Source of the DNA: Spirogloea muscicola
Taxonomy: Eukaryota > Streptophyta > Zygnematophyceae > Spirogloeales > Spirogloeaceae
Length of the DNA stretch: 64,000 nt
Reading direction: 5' to 3'
NCBI GenBank assembly: GCA_009602725.1
Contig: WELB01000139.1
Coordinates: forward strand, 234,525-298,524
In this document: piece after piece, positions 1 through 14,759 of the stretch
Position numbering within the stretch: position 1 is the stretch's first letter
Layout: each line of letters begins with the position of its first letter
Position numbers and translations under genes: made by a program
The notes under the pieces: generated by a model
The model's input: the letters and a program-made list of their open reading frames with translations, nothing else
The model's database searches: none
Told to the model about the DNA's origin: nothing

Positions 1-300
1 CGCGGCCTCAGCCAGGCGCCCCAGCGCTCCGAGGAAGACCAGCCGGGGGAGAGCGAGGGCCCAACCCAGTCGCGGGTCCAGAGCCCGCCGCCACTCCTGC
101 CTCCAGCGTGCCCAGCAGGACCGGTGGGCGGTGCCAGCCAAGGAGGCACCCACATCGTGCAGGCCTCTCTCTGCACCGGAGCAGCGACCAGTGACACCTT
201 TGCAGAGGCGCCATCGCAGTGAAGGCCCGAAGCGCGCCGCTGCTCCCGCTTGGCTGCTTCTCGAGCCATCAGACGCGACCTCGCAGGAGAGGAGGGCAAG

Positions 301-630
301 ATGGTGAAGGACCTGTCTGTCGCGGAGATTGTGGTCATCTCGGCGCTCTGCGTGGTGCCTGTCGCCATGGGCCTGCTGCTCGTCTTCGTCGCCGTGTGCC
401 AGCGGTCCGGGGACAGCGATGTCAAGTCGTGGCCGTCCGACGGCGACGACGAGCAGGAGCTCACGGGCGATGGCGGCGGAAGGCCGACCAAGCCGCTGCG
501 CAGCGACCAGGTCCTGCCCACCGCCGACTTCGGCGACGATGGAGACCTCGAGGACGGCCGGCGGGGGGCGGGGACGCCCAAGAAGTCCATCACCATGGAG
601 GCCGTCATCCCCGTCATTGGGACTCAATAG
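301..630 (+). CDS. Small single-pass membrane protein, unknown function
   Basis: Open frame of 109 residues. After a short charged N-terminus (MVKDLS) residues about 8-33 form one strongly hydrophobic segment (AEIVVISALCVVPVAMG and on), followed by a polar, acidic, Gly-rich tail ending VIPVIGTQ. This is the look of a single-pass membrane or tail-exposed protein; no family is recognised. The frame is open upstream to an ATG at 250, but that start would add an Arg-rich stretch before the helix, so the ATG at 301, directly before the helix-bearing part, is preferred. Codon use is GC-rich like the other real genes here. It may be the last exon of a longer gene starting left of the window or may splice further, since CATTGGGACTCAATAG at the end is close to a junction-like context. 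Reality of the frame is moderately likely; function unknown. Confidence 0.45.
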   Translation: MVKDLSVAEIVVISALCVVPVAMGLLLVFVAVCQRSGDSDVKSWPSDGDDEQELTGDGGGRPTKPLRSDQVLPTADFGDDGDLEDGRRGAGTPKKSITMEAVIPVIGTQ

Positions 631-1712
631 TGCTCTCCTGGACATAGCTGCCACTTCTATTCTCCTTTACCCACTATGTTTCAGTACTGGAAACCACTTC
701 TGGTTGCTTGCAGTGCTCCCGCGTTAAGAGTCTGTCCCTCACCCTTGTGTCTTGGGAGCAGCAGGAAACGTATTGGAGGAGGCTCACTGGTCGCCGCTTG
801 CCAATATTGCCTCAAGAAGGCACGGCTGCGGCAGCAGATGGGCTCAGCCCTCCTCCCGTTTCCTGCCGCTCCACTCCCCTCTCACAACTGGCAGTATGTC
901 TAGCCCCTGTACTCTACTGGACCAAAGTACCTGAATGTTATGAAATTTTCACGAAGTAATTGCGTTCATTCATTACAATTGTAGCGCCAAAAACATTGTG
1001 ACATTCTGGGGAAACTCTTGCGGTTGCCACCCAAGTGGTACCTTAAAACCAATGTACTTTGACCATGGAAATCGACGCATACAAGGGCTCCTTGTAGGCA
1101 CACTGCCTGCCAGCATTTTGCAGTGAAAGCGCAGCAGGCGCAACATGTAGGGATGCCCCCAGGTTTTGAGTGCACTCTTGCAAGAATGGTTGTCCAGCTG
1201 CTGCCTCCACAGGCATTGAACCCCGGACGTATGAAGCATGGAGCGGACTTCATGGTCACCTAATCTTGTAATTCAAGCAGACATGCCACATGGCTACCTA
1301 CACTAATCACGCCTTAGGCAATGTCCCAAAGATCACAACTCACAAAATGAAGGCTTTTTTGTTCTACTTGCCTGCTATTCTTTGCTGAGCGTAACCAATA
1401 GCCATTTCTTTGTAAAGCAGCAATGTGAATGTACACTGCAGTACTCTAGGTCGTAGATTGCACTTAGCAAGCTACTTCACAATTGTGTAGGACACCTTTC
1501 ATGACTAGCGCCCAACCTTTGGGGCCCACCAACATCATTACACGATGTTCACACAACCCGGATCCCTCCTACCAGTGCCCCCTAGATTACACCTGATTTA
1601 CTGCAAGTCGTCCCTCTTTACAATATGTCGTGCCATATGCAAGGGTAGGCTAGGCTGCCAATGGAGCCCAAAAGTAGGAGCGAAGGGCTGGAGTACAGGA
1701 GGAGGCCTACAT
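631..1712. other. Intergenic, two 3' flanks
   Basis: AT-richer sequence between the small membrane protein and the stop of the minus-strand SDH gene. No gene seen. In the minus sense TGTAAAG lies about 90 bases after the SDH stop (plus-strand 1617-1622 region), a UGUAA-type motif of the kind green algae use for polyadenylation; this is suggestive only. Confidence 0.4.
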
Positions 1713-6866
<5,154 letters not shown>

Positions 6867-7003
6867 GGTGGCGGCCAGCTTCCGACGACGACGACTACAC
6901 CAAAGAGCTCAGGCAGCAGTAGGAAGCCGTCAGGCGCTCCAGGCGTCTCCTCGGTTTAGCCTGGCCAGCTGCTGAAGGGCCTGGCGTCGTCCTCCCGGAC
7001 GTC

Positions 7004-7046
<43 letters not shown>

Positions 7047-7100
7047 GTGGCGCGATTAGTGGAATGACTCTGGCGACGTCACGGGAAAGCGGTATCCTCG
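6867..7100. promoter_or_regulatory. GC-rich region upstream of SDH1 with CGG repeat
   Basis: GC-rich stretch directly upstream of the SDH1 start, holding an uninterrupted (CGG)n tract of about 12 units at 7007-7044. Likely the SDH1 promoter and 5' UTR region by position; no TATA box is obvious. Confidence 0.4.
7007..7044. repeat. (CGG)n microsatellite
   Basis: About twelve perfect CGG trinucleotides in the upstream region of SDH1. Confidence 0.9.
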
Positions 7101-7194
7101 GTGGCCTATTTCCACCCCTCCTCCTTCCCCTCTCCCCGGGCGTCAGATCATCCTACTACCTGGCCCCTCGCCCGTAGAGCCCTCCCTCTCCCCG

Positions 7195-7575
7195 GATCCA
7201 CCCGTAAGCTTCCTGCGAGCCTCGTCCCCGTCCCGGCGGACCTTCTCCAAGGGACATACTTCCAGGAGCGTAGTCTCTCTGATTTGCGGCTGCTTAGCAG
7301 GGGTTACTGAGTAATTTGTAGCTGCTTTCTTTCTTTGTGTGCTGTGGTTTCTTAGCGCTTCCTCTGGCTTCCTCTGGCCCCCTTCTCTCTGACCTGCGAC
7401 TGCTTAGCAGGGGTTACTGAGTGATTACTAGCTGCTTTGTTTCTTCTTGTGTGCTTGTCTTTCTTAGTGCTTCACCTAAGTGCTTCGATTAGCCCCTTTC
7501 TTGAACTGTGTTCATTCTTTTTCTTGGGCTGGCTATTCCAGCCTATATCCTCAATGGGCGAGCCCTTTCTTCTCG
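7195..7575 (+). mobile_element. LINE 3' tail, two stacked 5'-truncated pieces
   Basis: The frame ends at 7310 with the recurring tail peptide FQERSLSDLRLLSRGY and a stop. The same end (LSDL..L[ST]RGY, stop, then GTTACTGAGT) recurs at 7951-8276, 9919, 19115, 22607, 36511, 39945, 44745 and 60650 (+) and around 24774, 37883 and 61010 (-). A second copy of the tail DNA restarts at about 7385. The 3' UTR ends in a hairpin (GGGCTGGC...CCAGCC) and the words ATGGGCGAGC at 7532-7575. Called a LINE tail because the longest copy (37.74-39.17 kb, minus) joins this C-terminus to a reverse transcriptase. Confidence 0.75.
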
Positions 7576-7779
7576 CGTGTAGCCCCATACGTTGCAATGG
7601 CTTTCAAGGAAGACGCTATCAGGAGAGGGCGGTGGCTGTGAGAGGTCCAGCCCAGAATGACGAACTGAACAAAATTCGAAGGGGCCAGCGAAAGCGCTGA
7701 AGCACAGAGGGAATCAAGAAGCTACGAAACACTCAGTAAACCCAGTTAAGCAGCCGATGCGATGGCTTTTGCCTAATCA

Positions 7780-8430
7780 GTGTGTTGGCTTGTCTGCCTT
7801 CAGCGCTTCCCTGGCCTCTTCGAACTTTGTACATTCCTTTGTTCATTCCTTTTCTGAGCAGGTCAATCACAGCCAGCGCCCTCTGATGTTGCTCACCCGC
7901 GGATACCGAGCTTCCCTCTGCATTGTCTCGTGTTTTTGTCGTGTTTTGTAGTTGAGTCCTTTTTCGGCACCTCTTTCTTTGGCTTTGGACATTGTCCATT
8001 TTTTTGGGCTGGCTTTGCCAGCTCCTCTTCTCTCTGGGCGAGCACTTTCTTCTACTGGAAAAGTCTGACTTGGCCTCTCGTCTATACCATGCGAACCGCG
8101 CGCCTCATCTTGCCCAAGTCTTTCGCATGCGCCTGGCGGTATTTCGTTCCAACGTTCCCTTGCCCACGCAGTCCACACGCGCGCAGGACGCGCTCTGGCC
8201 GCCGCCTCCGGGTCTCGGCGGAGTGCCTTCCCTGCATCGAGCTACTCTGACCTGATGTTGCTCACTCGCGGGTACTGAGCTTCCCTAGTGTGTTGTCGTG
8301 TTTGGTAGAGTAGTCCTTTTTCGGCACCTCTTTCTTTGGCTTTGGACTTTGTCCATTGTTTTTGGGCTGGCTTTGCCAGCCCCTCTTCTCTATGGGCGAG
8401 CACTTTCTTCTATCTTGCTAGTCCGTGTGT
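7780..8430 (+). mobile_element. Nested, frameshifted LINE tails with 3' hairpins
   Basis: Two overlapping 3' tails. The frame around 8085-8276 reads LAQVFRMRLAV and, after frameshifts, TDLMLLTRGY and stop, matching the conserved LINE C-terminus (YRMRLSVSLQR...LLTRGY). Hairpin plus ATGGGCGAGC-type ends lie at 8009-8050 and 8360-8410. Pseudogenic. Confidence 0.65.
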
Positions 8431-9240
8431 CCCGTTTCTTTCTTCGTTTCCCTGCGGCGTTCCCTGACGTTATGGGGACAAAATCAAGAAATGCTGAAGG
8501 CTTGCGTCTGTAAGAAAGCCGCGCCCGCCATGGCCTTGGCGACGGCGGCGGCTGCGACGGCGGCGGCGGCGGCGACTGGGGAGCGACCTGACTCGGAGGG
8601 CCCGAAGGTGTTGAGAAGAGCGAAGGGCTGCCTGCCCTCCAGTGTCTTATGACCCGGCCCGACCCGCAGGAAATCGCGGGGAGGCTGAGCTGGTCGGCCA
8701 GCCCGGCAGATAAGCCGCTGACCTGTCAACCAGCGTGTGAGGCCCATGCCATCCTCCCACTCCTAGGTCAAAAGCCCTAGACCTCGTCTACCGCTGTCTG
8801 TGATGAGCATTCCAAGGCGCTCCAGCGCAGCTCCACACAAAACAGCTAGACCTAGACCATATGCAGCTAGCAGTGAAGAGTTTACAAAGTACACTCTTTC
8901 CAACAGCGTCTGCGTGCTGGCCGTGCCGTGGCTGCCGCCTCAGGCTATGTGGGGAGCGACGCCTTTCCACCTTCTCCGATCTGCTTTTGCTGCCGAGAGG
9001 TTGTTAGGCGTCCATTCGAAGAATGTCCATTTGCAGAGGGCATGGAGAGAAGTTCAGAGGTTTGCACAAATTGGACCTCGTCCGTTCCATTTGGGCTGGT
9101 CTGTCATAGCTATCGCCTCACTCTGCAAGAGCTTCTTTTTGTGTTCCAGCTGCTACTTTCTCCGACTCGTGGCTTCTGACGAGACATCTCTGAGCACGCA
9201 CCCTTAGTGCTCTCCATGCTTTCCGGCTCCTCAGGTTTCT
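8431..9240. other. Repeat-poor stretch, no gene recognised
   Basis: Contains an Ala-coding GCG-rich patch near 8530-8575 and otherwise short unsupported frames. I see no conserved protein. Confidence 0.4.
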
Positions 9241-9599
9241 AAACTGTTCTGATGGGCTGGCTTTTCACAGCCCTCGCCCCCTGCTTCTTCTTCTTCTTCC
9301 CCGATCTGGTGCTTTCTGGCCCTTTCTGTCCATTCTTTGGGCTGGCCTCTCACAGCCACCAGTCAATCTGGCCGTGCTTTCTTCTTTCTGACCTTGTGCA
9401 GACTTTATTGAGCTGGCCTTTCACACCATCGCCCCTGTTTAGATAAATAGGAGGACCTTGTCATCCTGTTGTGGGCTGACCCGTTGCAGCTCTCGCCCAT
9501 CCAGACGAGTTACCTCTTCGAGCTGGCATTTCACAGCCAATGCCCCCTGTCGATGAGCTTCTTCCTTCTCCTTGGAGCGGCACTACCATGATCATCCTC

Positions 9600-9919
9600 G
9601 AGGGGACCATCTTTACCCGTGTGCCATGGATATCTATGGAGGCTACGGCGTGAAATGGTCCTCCCTGATCCAGCATCTGGCCCGGCTGGTTGATGCGCGT
9701 CGTCGAAGTCGGGGGGGCAGCTTGGGCCACTCCAGCATTCCGCAGGCCTTAGTTGCATATTATAGAATGCGGCTCTCGCTTAGTTTGCAGCGCTCGCAAG
9801 CATTGGCTCTTCATCAACGTGCAGGGCGCGCTCTAAGTCAGGCCTCCGGCTTTCGTGGCGGCGCTCCAGCTCCCCAAGTTAGCTTGTCAGATTTGTTTGT
9901 GCTCACCCGTGGGTACTAA
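9600..9919 (+). mobile_element. LINE C-terminal fragment
   Basis: Open frame fragment with AMDIYGGYGVKW, then YYRMRLSLSLQRSQALALHQ, RAGRALSQASG and the end LSDLFVLTRGY with stop at 9917-9919. It aligns by eye with the C-terminal part of the RT-bearing element at 37.9-38.2 kb (AVDVHGALGSQW...VYRMRLSVSLQR). 5'-truncated. Confidence 0.75.
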
Positions 9920-9959
9920 TGTCATCTTAGGTACCTTAGATTAGGTCTCCGTATTATGT

Positions 9960-10080
9960 AGCATTGTTTAGTCTGCACTCGACTCTGCCTGAACAATGTA
10001 TTGGCTTGAATTGGCCTCCCTTTCAATTCATGCGCCCCGCGCGCCTTCTCTCTCTTTCCGACCTTGACTATTCTCGTTTG
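9960..10080 (+). repeat. Dispersed repeat with GTATTGGCTTGAATTGGCCTC core
   Basis: A segment running through CTGCCTGAACAATGTATTGG to CATGCGCCCCGCGCGCCTTC is repeated almost exactly at 28327-28420 as an insertion between array copies B and C, and partly, inverted, near 35190-35220. Confidence 0.7.
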
Positions 10081-11419
10081 GCTGGCCTTTCACAGCCGTC
10101 GGCCCCTGAATCAGAGTATCTCCTCTCTTCGTTTCTTTGTGGCAGCTACTTTCCTGACTTGCGGCTGCCGCTAATGGGTTGAGAGGATGTACGTAGTGGT
10201 CACTTGCTGTCGTTTGTGCTTTTCCACTTCCTTTGGACCGCGGACGCGGTTTACCAAGCATGGACAAGTTCGTCGTGCTGGTGGCCGACGTCCATCGAGG
10301 CGTATTGGAACCCAGGCTTTGACCTACTCCAGCGGCTCGCACCTGGAGCAGCGAGGGCAGCAGGCTGCATTGTCTGAAATAGCATGCTGCAGCTTCTGAG
10401 TCTCGACACGGCCCTTTCCTGCTGCTACTACTTGGATGACCTCTCTTCTAGCTTAGCGACTATTGACTAGGACTATTGAGCCCCCGTTTGTCGTAGCCAC
10501 CTGCATTGCTTGGTTTGCGCTCGATGGCCCTTCTAGACCTTGTCAATGCCTTTTGGGCTGCCCTATCACAGCCATCGCCACCTTTCAGAATCTATGTATG
10601 AGAGTTGTATTTTCGTTATTTGGGCTGGATTTTCCACTCGTCGCCTTTGGAAGTGCTTTCATCTCTTTAAGACAGTCAAACAATTAGGCTGGCTGTAACA
10701 GCCATCCCTTGCTTTTGGAGTTGCTTACTTGCCTTGCAAATAGCTTTCTTGAAGTAGCATCTTCTCCCTCAATGCCCACTCGCAATTCGAATTTCACATT
10801 TTACATTTCACAGCATCTTTCACAGGCACTTCACAGCCCCTCCGTCATTTGGCCCTTCGAACTTCTGTCAACTCTTTTCGGGCTGGCTTCTCACAGTCCT
10901 TGCCCACATTGGGAGAGCCACTTCTTTCACAGGCACGTCACAGCCCCCGCCCACGTTGGAAAAGCCACGTTCTTTTCCTTGGACTCGAGCTCACTTGTTC
11001 ATACGCTGTGACCTTTCACCGCCCGGCCAGCATCTCGTCGTGGATCGGCTAATCGAGCGGCGCTCCTGAGCGCGCCAAGTGGCAAATGGGCAGGGTATAG
11101 ACAGACCAACCTGACGAATCAACCAGAACAAATACGGGCCCCCAATCGGCAGAAGGCGCCCTTATCAGTAGGAGTTGAGTGTGTATTTCGAGTAGAGGAG
11201 GGCCTGCGTTGCCAAGTACGAAAAGCAAGCACAATGACAGATGTAAACTACCTGCTGCTAAGATGACCCGCCCAGTAACTACGAGTAACTAGAAAAGCGT
11301 CCATTTATAGAAGTCGTGGAGTGTGGTTCGTGATTTTGCAATATCCGGCCCTTTTGGACTTTGTCCATTCTTCTTGAGCTGGCCTCTCACAGCCATCGCC
11401 ATTATCTTAGGCATGCTCG

Positions 11420-11830
11420 ATAAATTTCACATTGTTGCAATGCAGTATTTGACTTAGAATAACGATAAAGGTAAAGCAGAATTCAAATTACTACTATAAA
11501 GCTCAACTTGTCTCCTATATCTGCACGACATTGTAAGCTCCCATGGAGAGGTCATTTTCGTGTATTTGAAACAAACGAAGGTCAAATGGCCGAGTACAAA
11601 GGCAAGCAGAGAGGGGGCGAGGTCTGAAGGAGCCGGAGTGCGAAGTGTGAGACCAGCCCAAAGATAGGAAGCCCATCCAACGAGAGAAGTGGCACTTCTC
11701 ACGGGGGCGAGGGCTGTGGAAAGCCAGCCCGAAAATGTGGACAAGGTCCGAAGGGGCCAAGAAAGCGCTAAGAGACACAGATAAAGTACGACGCACAAGG
11801 ATCACTTAGCAATTGCTAGTAAATCTGCAC
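11420..11830 (-). mobile_element. Reverse-oriented LINE tail with hairpin
   Basis: In the minus sense this reads a LINE 3' end: ...GCGCTTTCTTGGCCCCTTCGGACC, hairpin CGGGCTGGCTTTCCACAGCC (about 11708-11730), then the shared phrase GTGCCACTTCTC. TATA-like ATATATATAC follows at 11868-11877. Confidence 0.55.
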
Positions 11831-12271
11831 GAGTACTCCACCACGACCCTCTTCTACTAGCAAGTCATATATATACTCATTAAAGTACTAGGAAGTGCGA
11901 CTTCGAAATAAACTACCACTTGATTGTGTTGCGGCCGCTTAGCGAACCCGCCCACGCCGGTAAGTCGCCGACAGGGCCGCCCACCGTCCAGCATCAGTTC
12001 GCTGCTACTATCCTCTCCTCTCTGCAGGCACTAAGCGCTTGCATCGCCTCCCTCTTCCCTCCCTCCTTGCGACCCGCTCTCTCATTGCCGATCTCGACCA
12101 GACCACGCCGTCGCCCCAGAGCCCGTCTCTCCCAATCCGCAGCCCTATCCGTACCTGCGGCAGCGCCTGAAGTGGTACGCAGTTGTGGGCTGCTGTGAGG
12201 AGGGGCGCTGATCTGGCGCCAGTGTAGTCTTCGCCGCCAAGGCCCGGCCGGCTTAAGAGGGCAGGCCCGCC
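11831..12271 (+). promoter_or_regulatory. Upstream region of MPI
   Basis: Shift from AT-rich repeat to GC-rich sequence ahead of the MPI start codon; contains a TATA-like ATATATATAC at 11868 and CT-rich leader sequence at 12005-12070. Promoter or 5' UTR by position only. Confidence 0.3.
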
Positions 12272-14589
12272 ATGCTCCGACTCCGATGCGTCGCACAGAA
12301 CTACGACTGGGGCCTGCTGGGGCCCCACAGCGCGGTGGCCAGCCTCTACGCTCTGGCCAGCCGAGAGCCTGCGAAGCCCGACAAGCCGTATGCGGAGCTG
12401 TGGATGGGCACGCACCCCAGCGGGCCGTCCGTCCTGATCCCATCAGAGGCGGCTGACGGCGTGGAGCCACAGCCCCTCAAGGCCTGGCTGGCGGCGCACC
12501 CCGAGGCCCTTGGCGACGGGGTTCGCGACCGGTGGGGTGGCGATCTGCCCTTCCTCTTCAAGGTACTGGCAGCATACAACCCCGACAGCGCCACCTACAG
12601 CTATCTGCCATGGCAGGATTGGTGAACGATCTCCTGACCGGATGGCCATGGCCAAACCATGGTCCACGAGCATTGCCACTTCCTGCATAACGCATCGTGA
12701 TCAGTGGTGCGCTGCGGTCAGGCTCGTCAGGCCATGGCCCCACAGAAAGTGCAGCCAGACAAATCGGCAATGCTGAAGCGTCCGTGCTGCACGGCCGCCT
12801 TCCTTGCAGGTCCTGTCTGTGGCAAAGGCGCTATCCATCCAGGCGCACCCCAACAAGGTGCTGGCAGAGCGTCTGCACGCTTCTCAACCGCAGCACTACA
12901 AGGACAACAACCACAAGCCGGAGATGGCGCTTGCCCTCACACCCTTCGAGGTGTTGTGCAGCTTCGTCTCCACTGAGGTATGGATACTCATCACAAGTGC
13001 TTTCCTTCCTGGGCACGCAAGCACAGGCATGCAAACGCAAAGACAGACACCCACGGGCTTTGTTGCAAAACCTGCATCATGAGAAGGCGCGCGGTGCGCA
13101 TGAGAGAATCATGACCAGCACCGTAATCCTCATTAGTACCAGTCTGATCTAGCTTTGTGCCGTTATGGTGTCACAGGAGCTGAAGCGCAGCATTGAGACA
13201 GTGCCAGAGCTCCGCAAGGTGCTCGGCGAGAAGGCCTGTGACATGGTGATGAGCGGTCGCCCGTCAGAGAGTGATGCCCTGCGAGAGGCCTTCACGGTTC
13301 TCATGACCAGCGACAAACCAGCGGTGGAGGCCGCCCTCGCTGAGCTGGTTCCCCGCTTGACTGAGGTGCAATAACGGGAAGCAGAGCCCACCCTTGAAAG
13401 CCTATGTGAAAGAGTCCTTTTGACTATTCAGTCCACAAAGTGTTCAATGATGGGAACCATAAATTCCCCCGGGCCTTCGTTGCCTTTGGCACCTCTATTG
13501 TCTTTGCTTTGCTTTGCTTTGCTAATCAATGCTTTGCTTATTGAAATCACCAAGAGAGCCTCCCATCAAACATTCTGCTGCCCCACTTACAACAGTGATC
13601 CTGGTCTGCTCTACCTCGTACACTGACTGCCCACACAGTGATCTTTCTCTTCAAGCAGAAAACCGAGCGGACACCCAAGGAGGACCTTTTGCTGCGCCTT
13701 GAGCGCCAATACCCTGGTGATGTTGGCGTGCTGTCTGCGTGCTTCCTCAACCACCTGATGCTGGAGCCCGGCACAGCTGTCTACCTTGCCGCCAATGAGC
13801 CGCATGCCTACCTCTCTGGCGAGTGCATTGAGTGCATGGCAGCATCTGACAACGTTGTGCGTGCGGGCCTCACCCCCAAGTTCCGCGACACCGAGACGCT
13901 CTGCTCCATGCTGACATACAAGCAGGTAACTATTTTGACGTACTTTTTCATGACAGACAGCATTATCCAGTTGGCAGTAGTCGAATCCGGCACTGGTCAT
14001 GAAAGTCATGGCCCTTGAATGATCAAGTACCTCCACAAAATGTGCCAGGGCCTGCCCGAGATACTGCAGGGCGTCGTGCTCGACAAGTACACAAGCCGCT
14101 ACACGCCACCGTTTGATGAATTCGAAGTTGACCGCATCACCGTGCCTGTCGGCGAGTCATACAAGCTAGCCGCCTCAAGCGGCCCGTCCATCCTCCTCAC
14201 CTTCCAGGTATGTAAGGAGATGCAGCCAGCACACCAGCATGCGGCCAAGCTGTTACGCGCCCAACCTCAGCTGGAATTGCCTAGATGCCTGACTAGTCAA
14301 GCATTGAGCAGAAGGAAAGCTACGCACGTCAGAACATCATTAGAAATCTATTTCCAACTAATGCTCGCTTCAAGTGCGCTTGGTGCTGCAGGGCAATGGT
14401 GCTGCCACTCAGGAGTGGGCTGGCGCGCAGAGTGTGAGCGGCCTGAAGAAGGGCGACATCCTGCTCGTGCCGGCGGGGGCCATACTGGAGCTCTCGGCAG
14501 TGGTGGAGGCTGACGGCGGAGGCGCCGCGCCGCCCGAGGACCCGCTGCAATTGTACCGGGCGCTGGTCAACAGTCGGGCCCTGCAGTAG
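12272..14589 (+). CDS. MPI: Mannose-6-phosphate isomerase, type I
   Basis: Zinc-dependent interconversion of fructose-6-phosphate and mannose-6-phosphate, feeding GDP-mannose, glycan and ascorbate synthesis; cytosolic, no targeting peptide seen. Six exons: 12272-12562, 12810-12977, 13177-13365, 13659-13925, 14049-14207, 14392-14589, giving 423 aa, the usual size. Every exon is a multiple of three, so all five introns are phase 0. The N-terminus [14 protein letters not shown] is typical. Metal and active-site landmarks: SIQAHPNK (Gln about 108, His about 110), [11 protein letters not shown], and the signature [20 protein letters not shown] (His about 265) followed by [13 protein letters not shown]. 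The C-terminal half keeps LPEILQG and [11 protein letters not shown]. Exon 4 is taken from 13659 because earlier AGs put a stop in frame. Intron 3 holds a CTTTG repeat. Confidence 0.95.
13502..13522. repeat. (CTTTG)n microsatellite in MPI intron 3
   Basis: About four perfect CTTTG pentamers, with related words just downstream. Confidence 0.8.
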
Positions 14590-14759
14590 TGGCCTCGCAG
14601 CCGATCGGATAAGGCTTGTCATCACGTCCTCTGAAGCTAGCCCGCATTCACACCGTGCATGCCTGTGAGAGGCCTCTGAACCAGTTTCGATCCTGTGCCT
14701 GATGAGCAAAACCACTACAACTCCTGACCTGCTGATCGCTGAGAGGCTGACGCAGCTCC

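Larger units (their letters stand above)
9240..11420 (+). repeat. Cluster of degenerate hairpin repeat units
   Basis: More than ten diverged units of the form (GACCTTGTCCATTCTTTT)GGGCTGGCctttCACAGCC(aTCGCCCCC) in the same orientation, at about 9252, 9340, 9410, 9470, 9520, 10080, 10553, 10620, 10685, 10880, 10940 and 11375. The inverted arms GGCTG/CAGCC are kept while flanks have decayed. They match the hairpin that ends the LINE 3' tails elsewhere in the window. A LINE C-terminus lies inside at 9600-9919. Confidence 0.7.

Noticed and set aside
9240-11420. CRISPR-like array of repeats
   Set aside because: Units are degenerate, unevenly spaced, and the setting is a eukaryotic nuclear genome; they match LINE tail hairpins.
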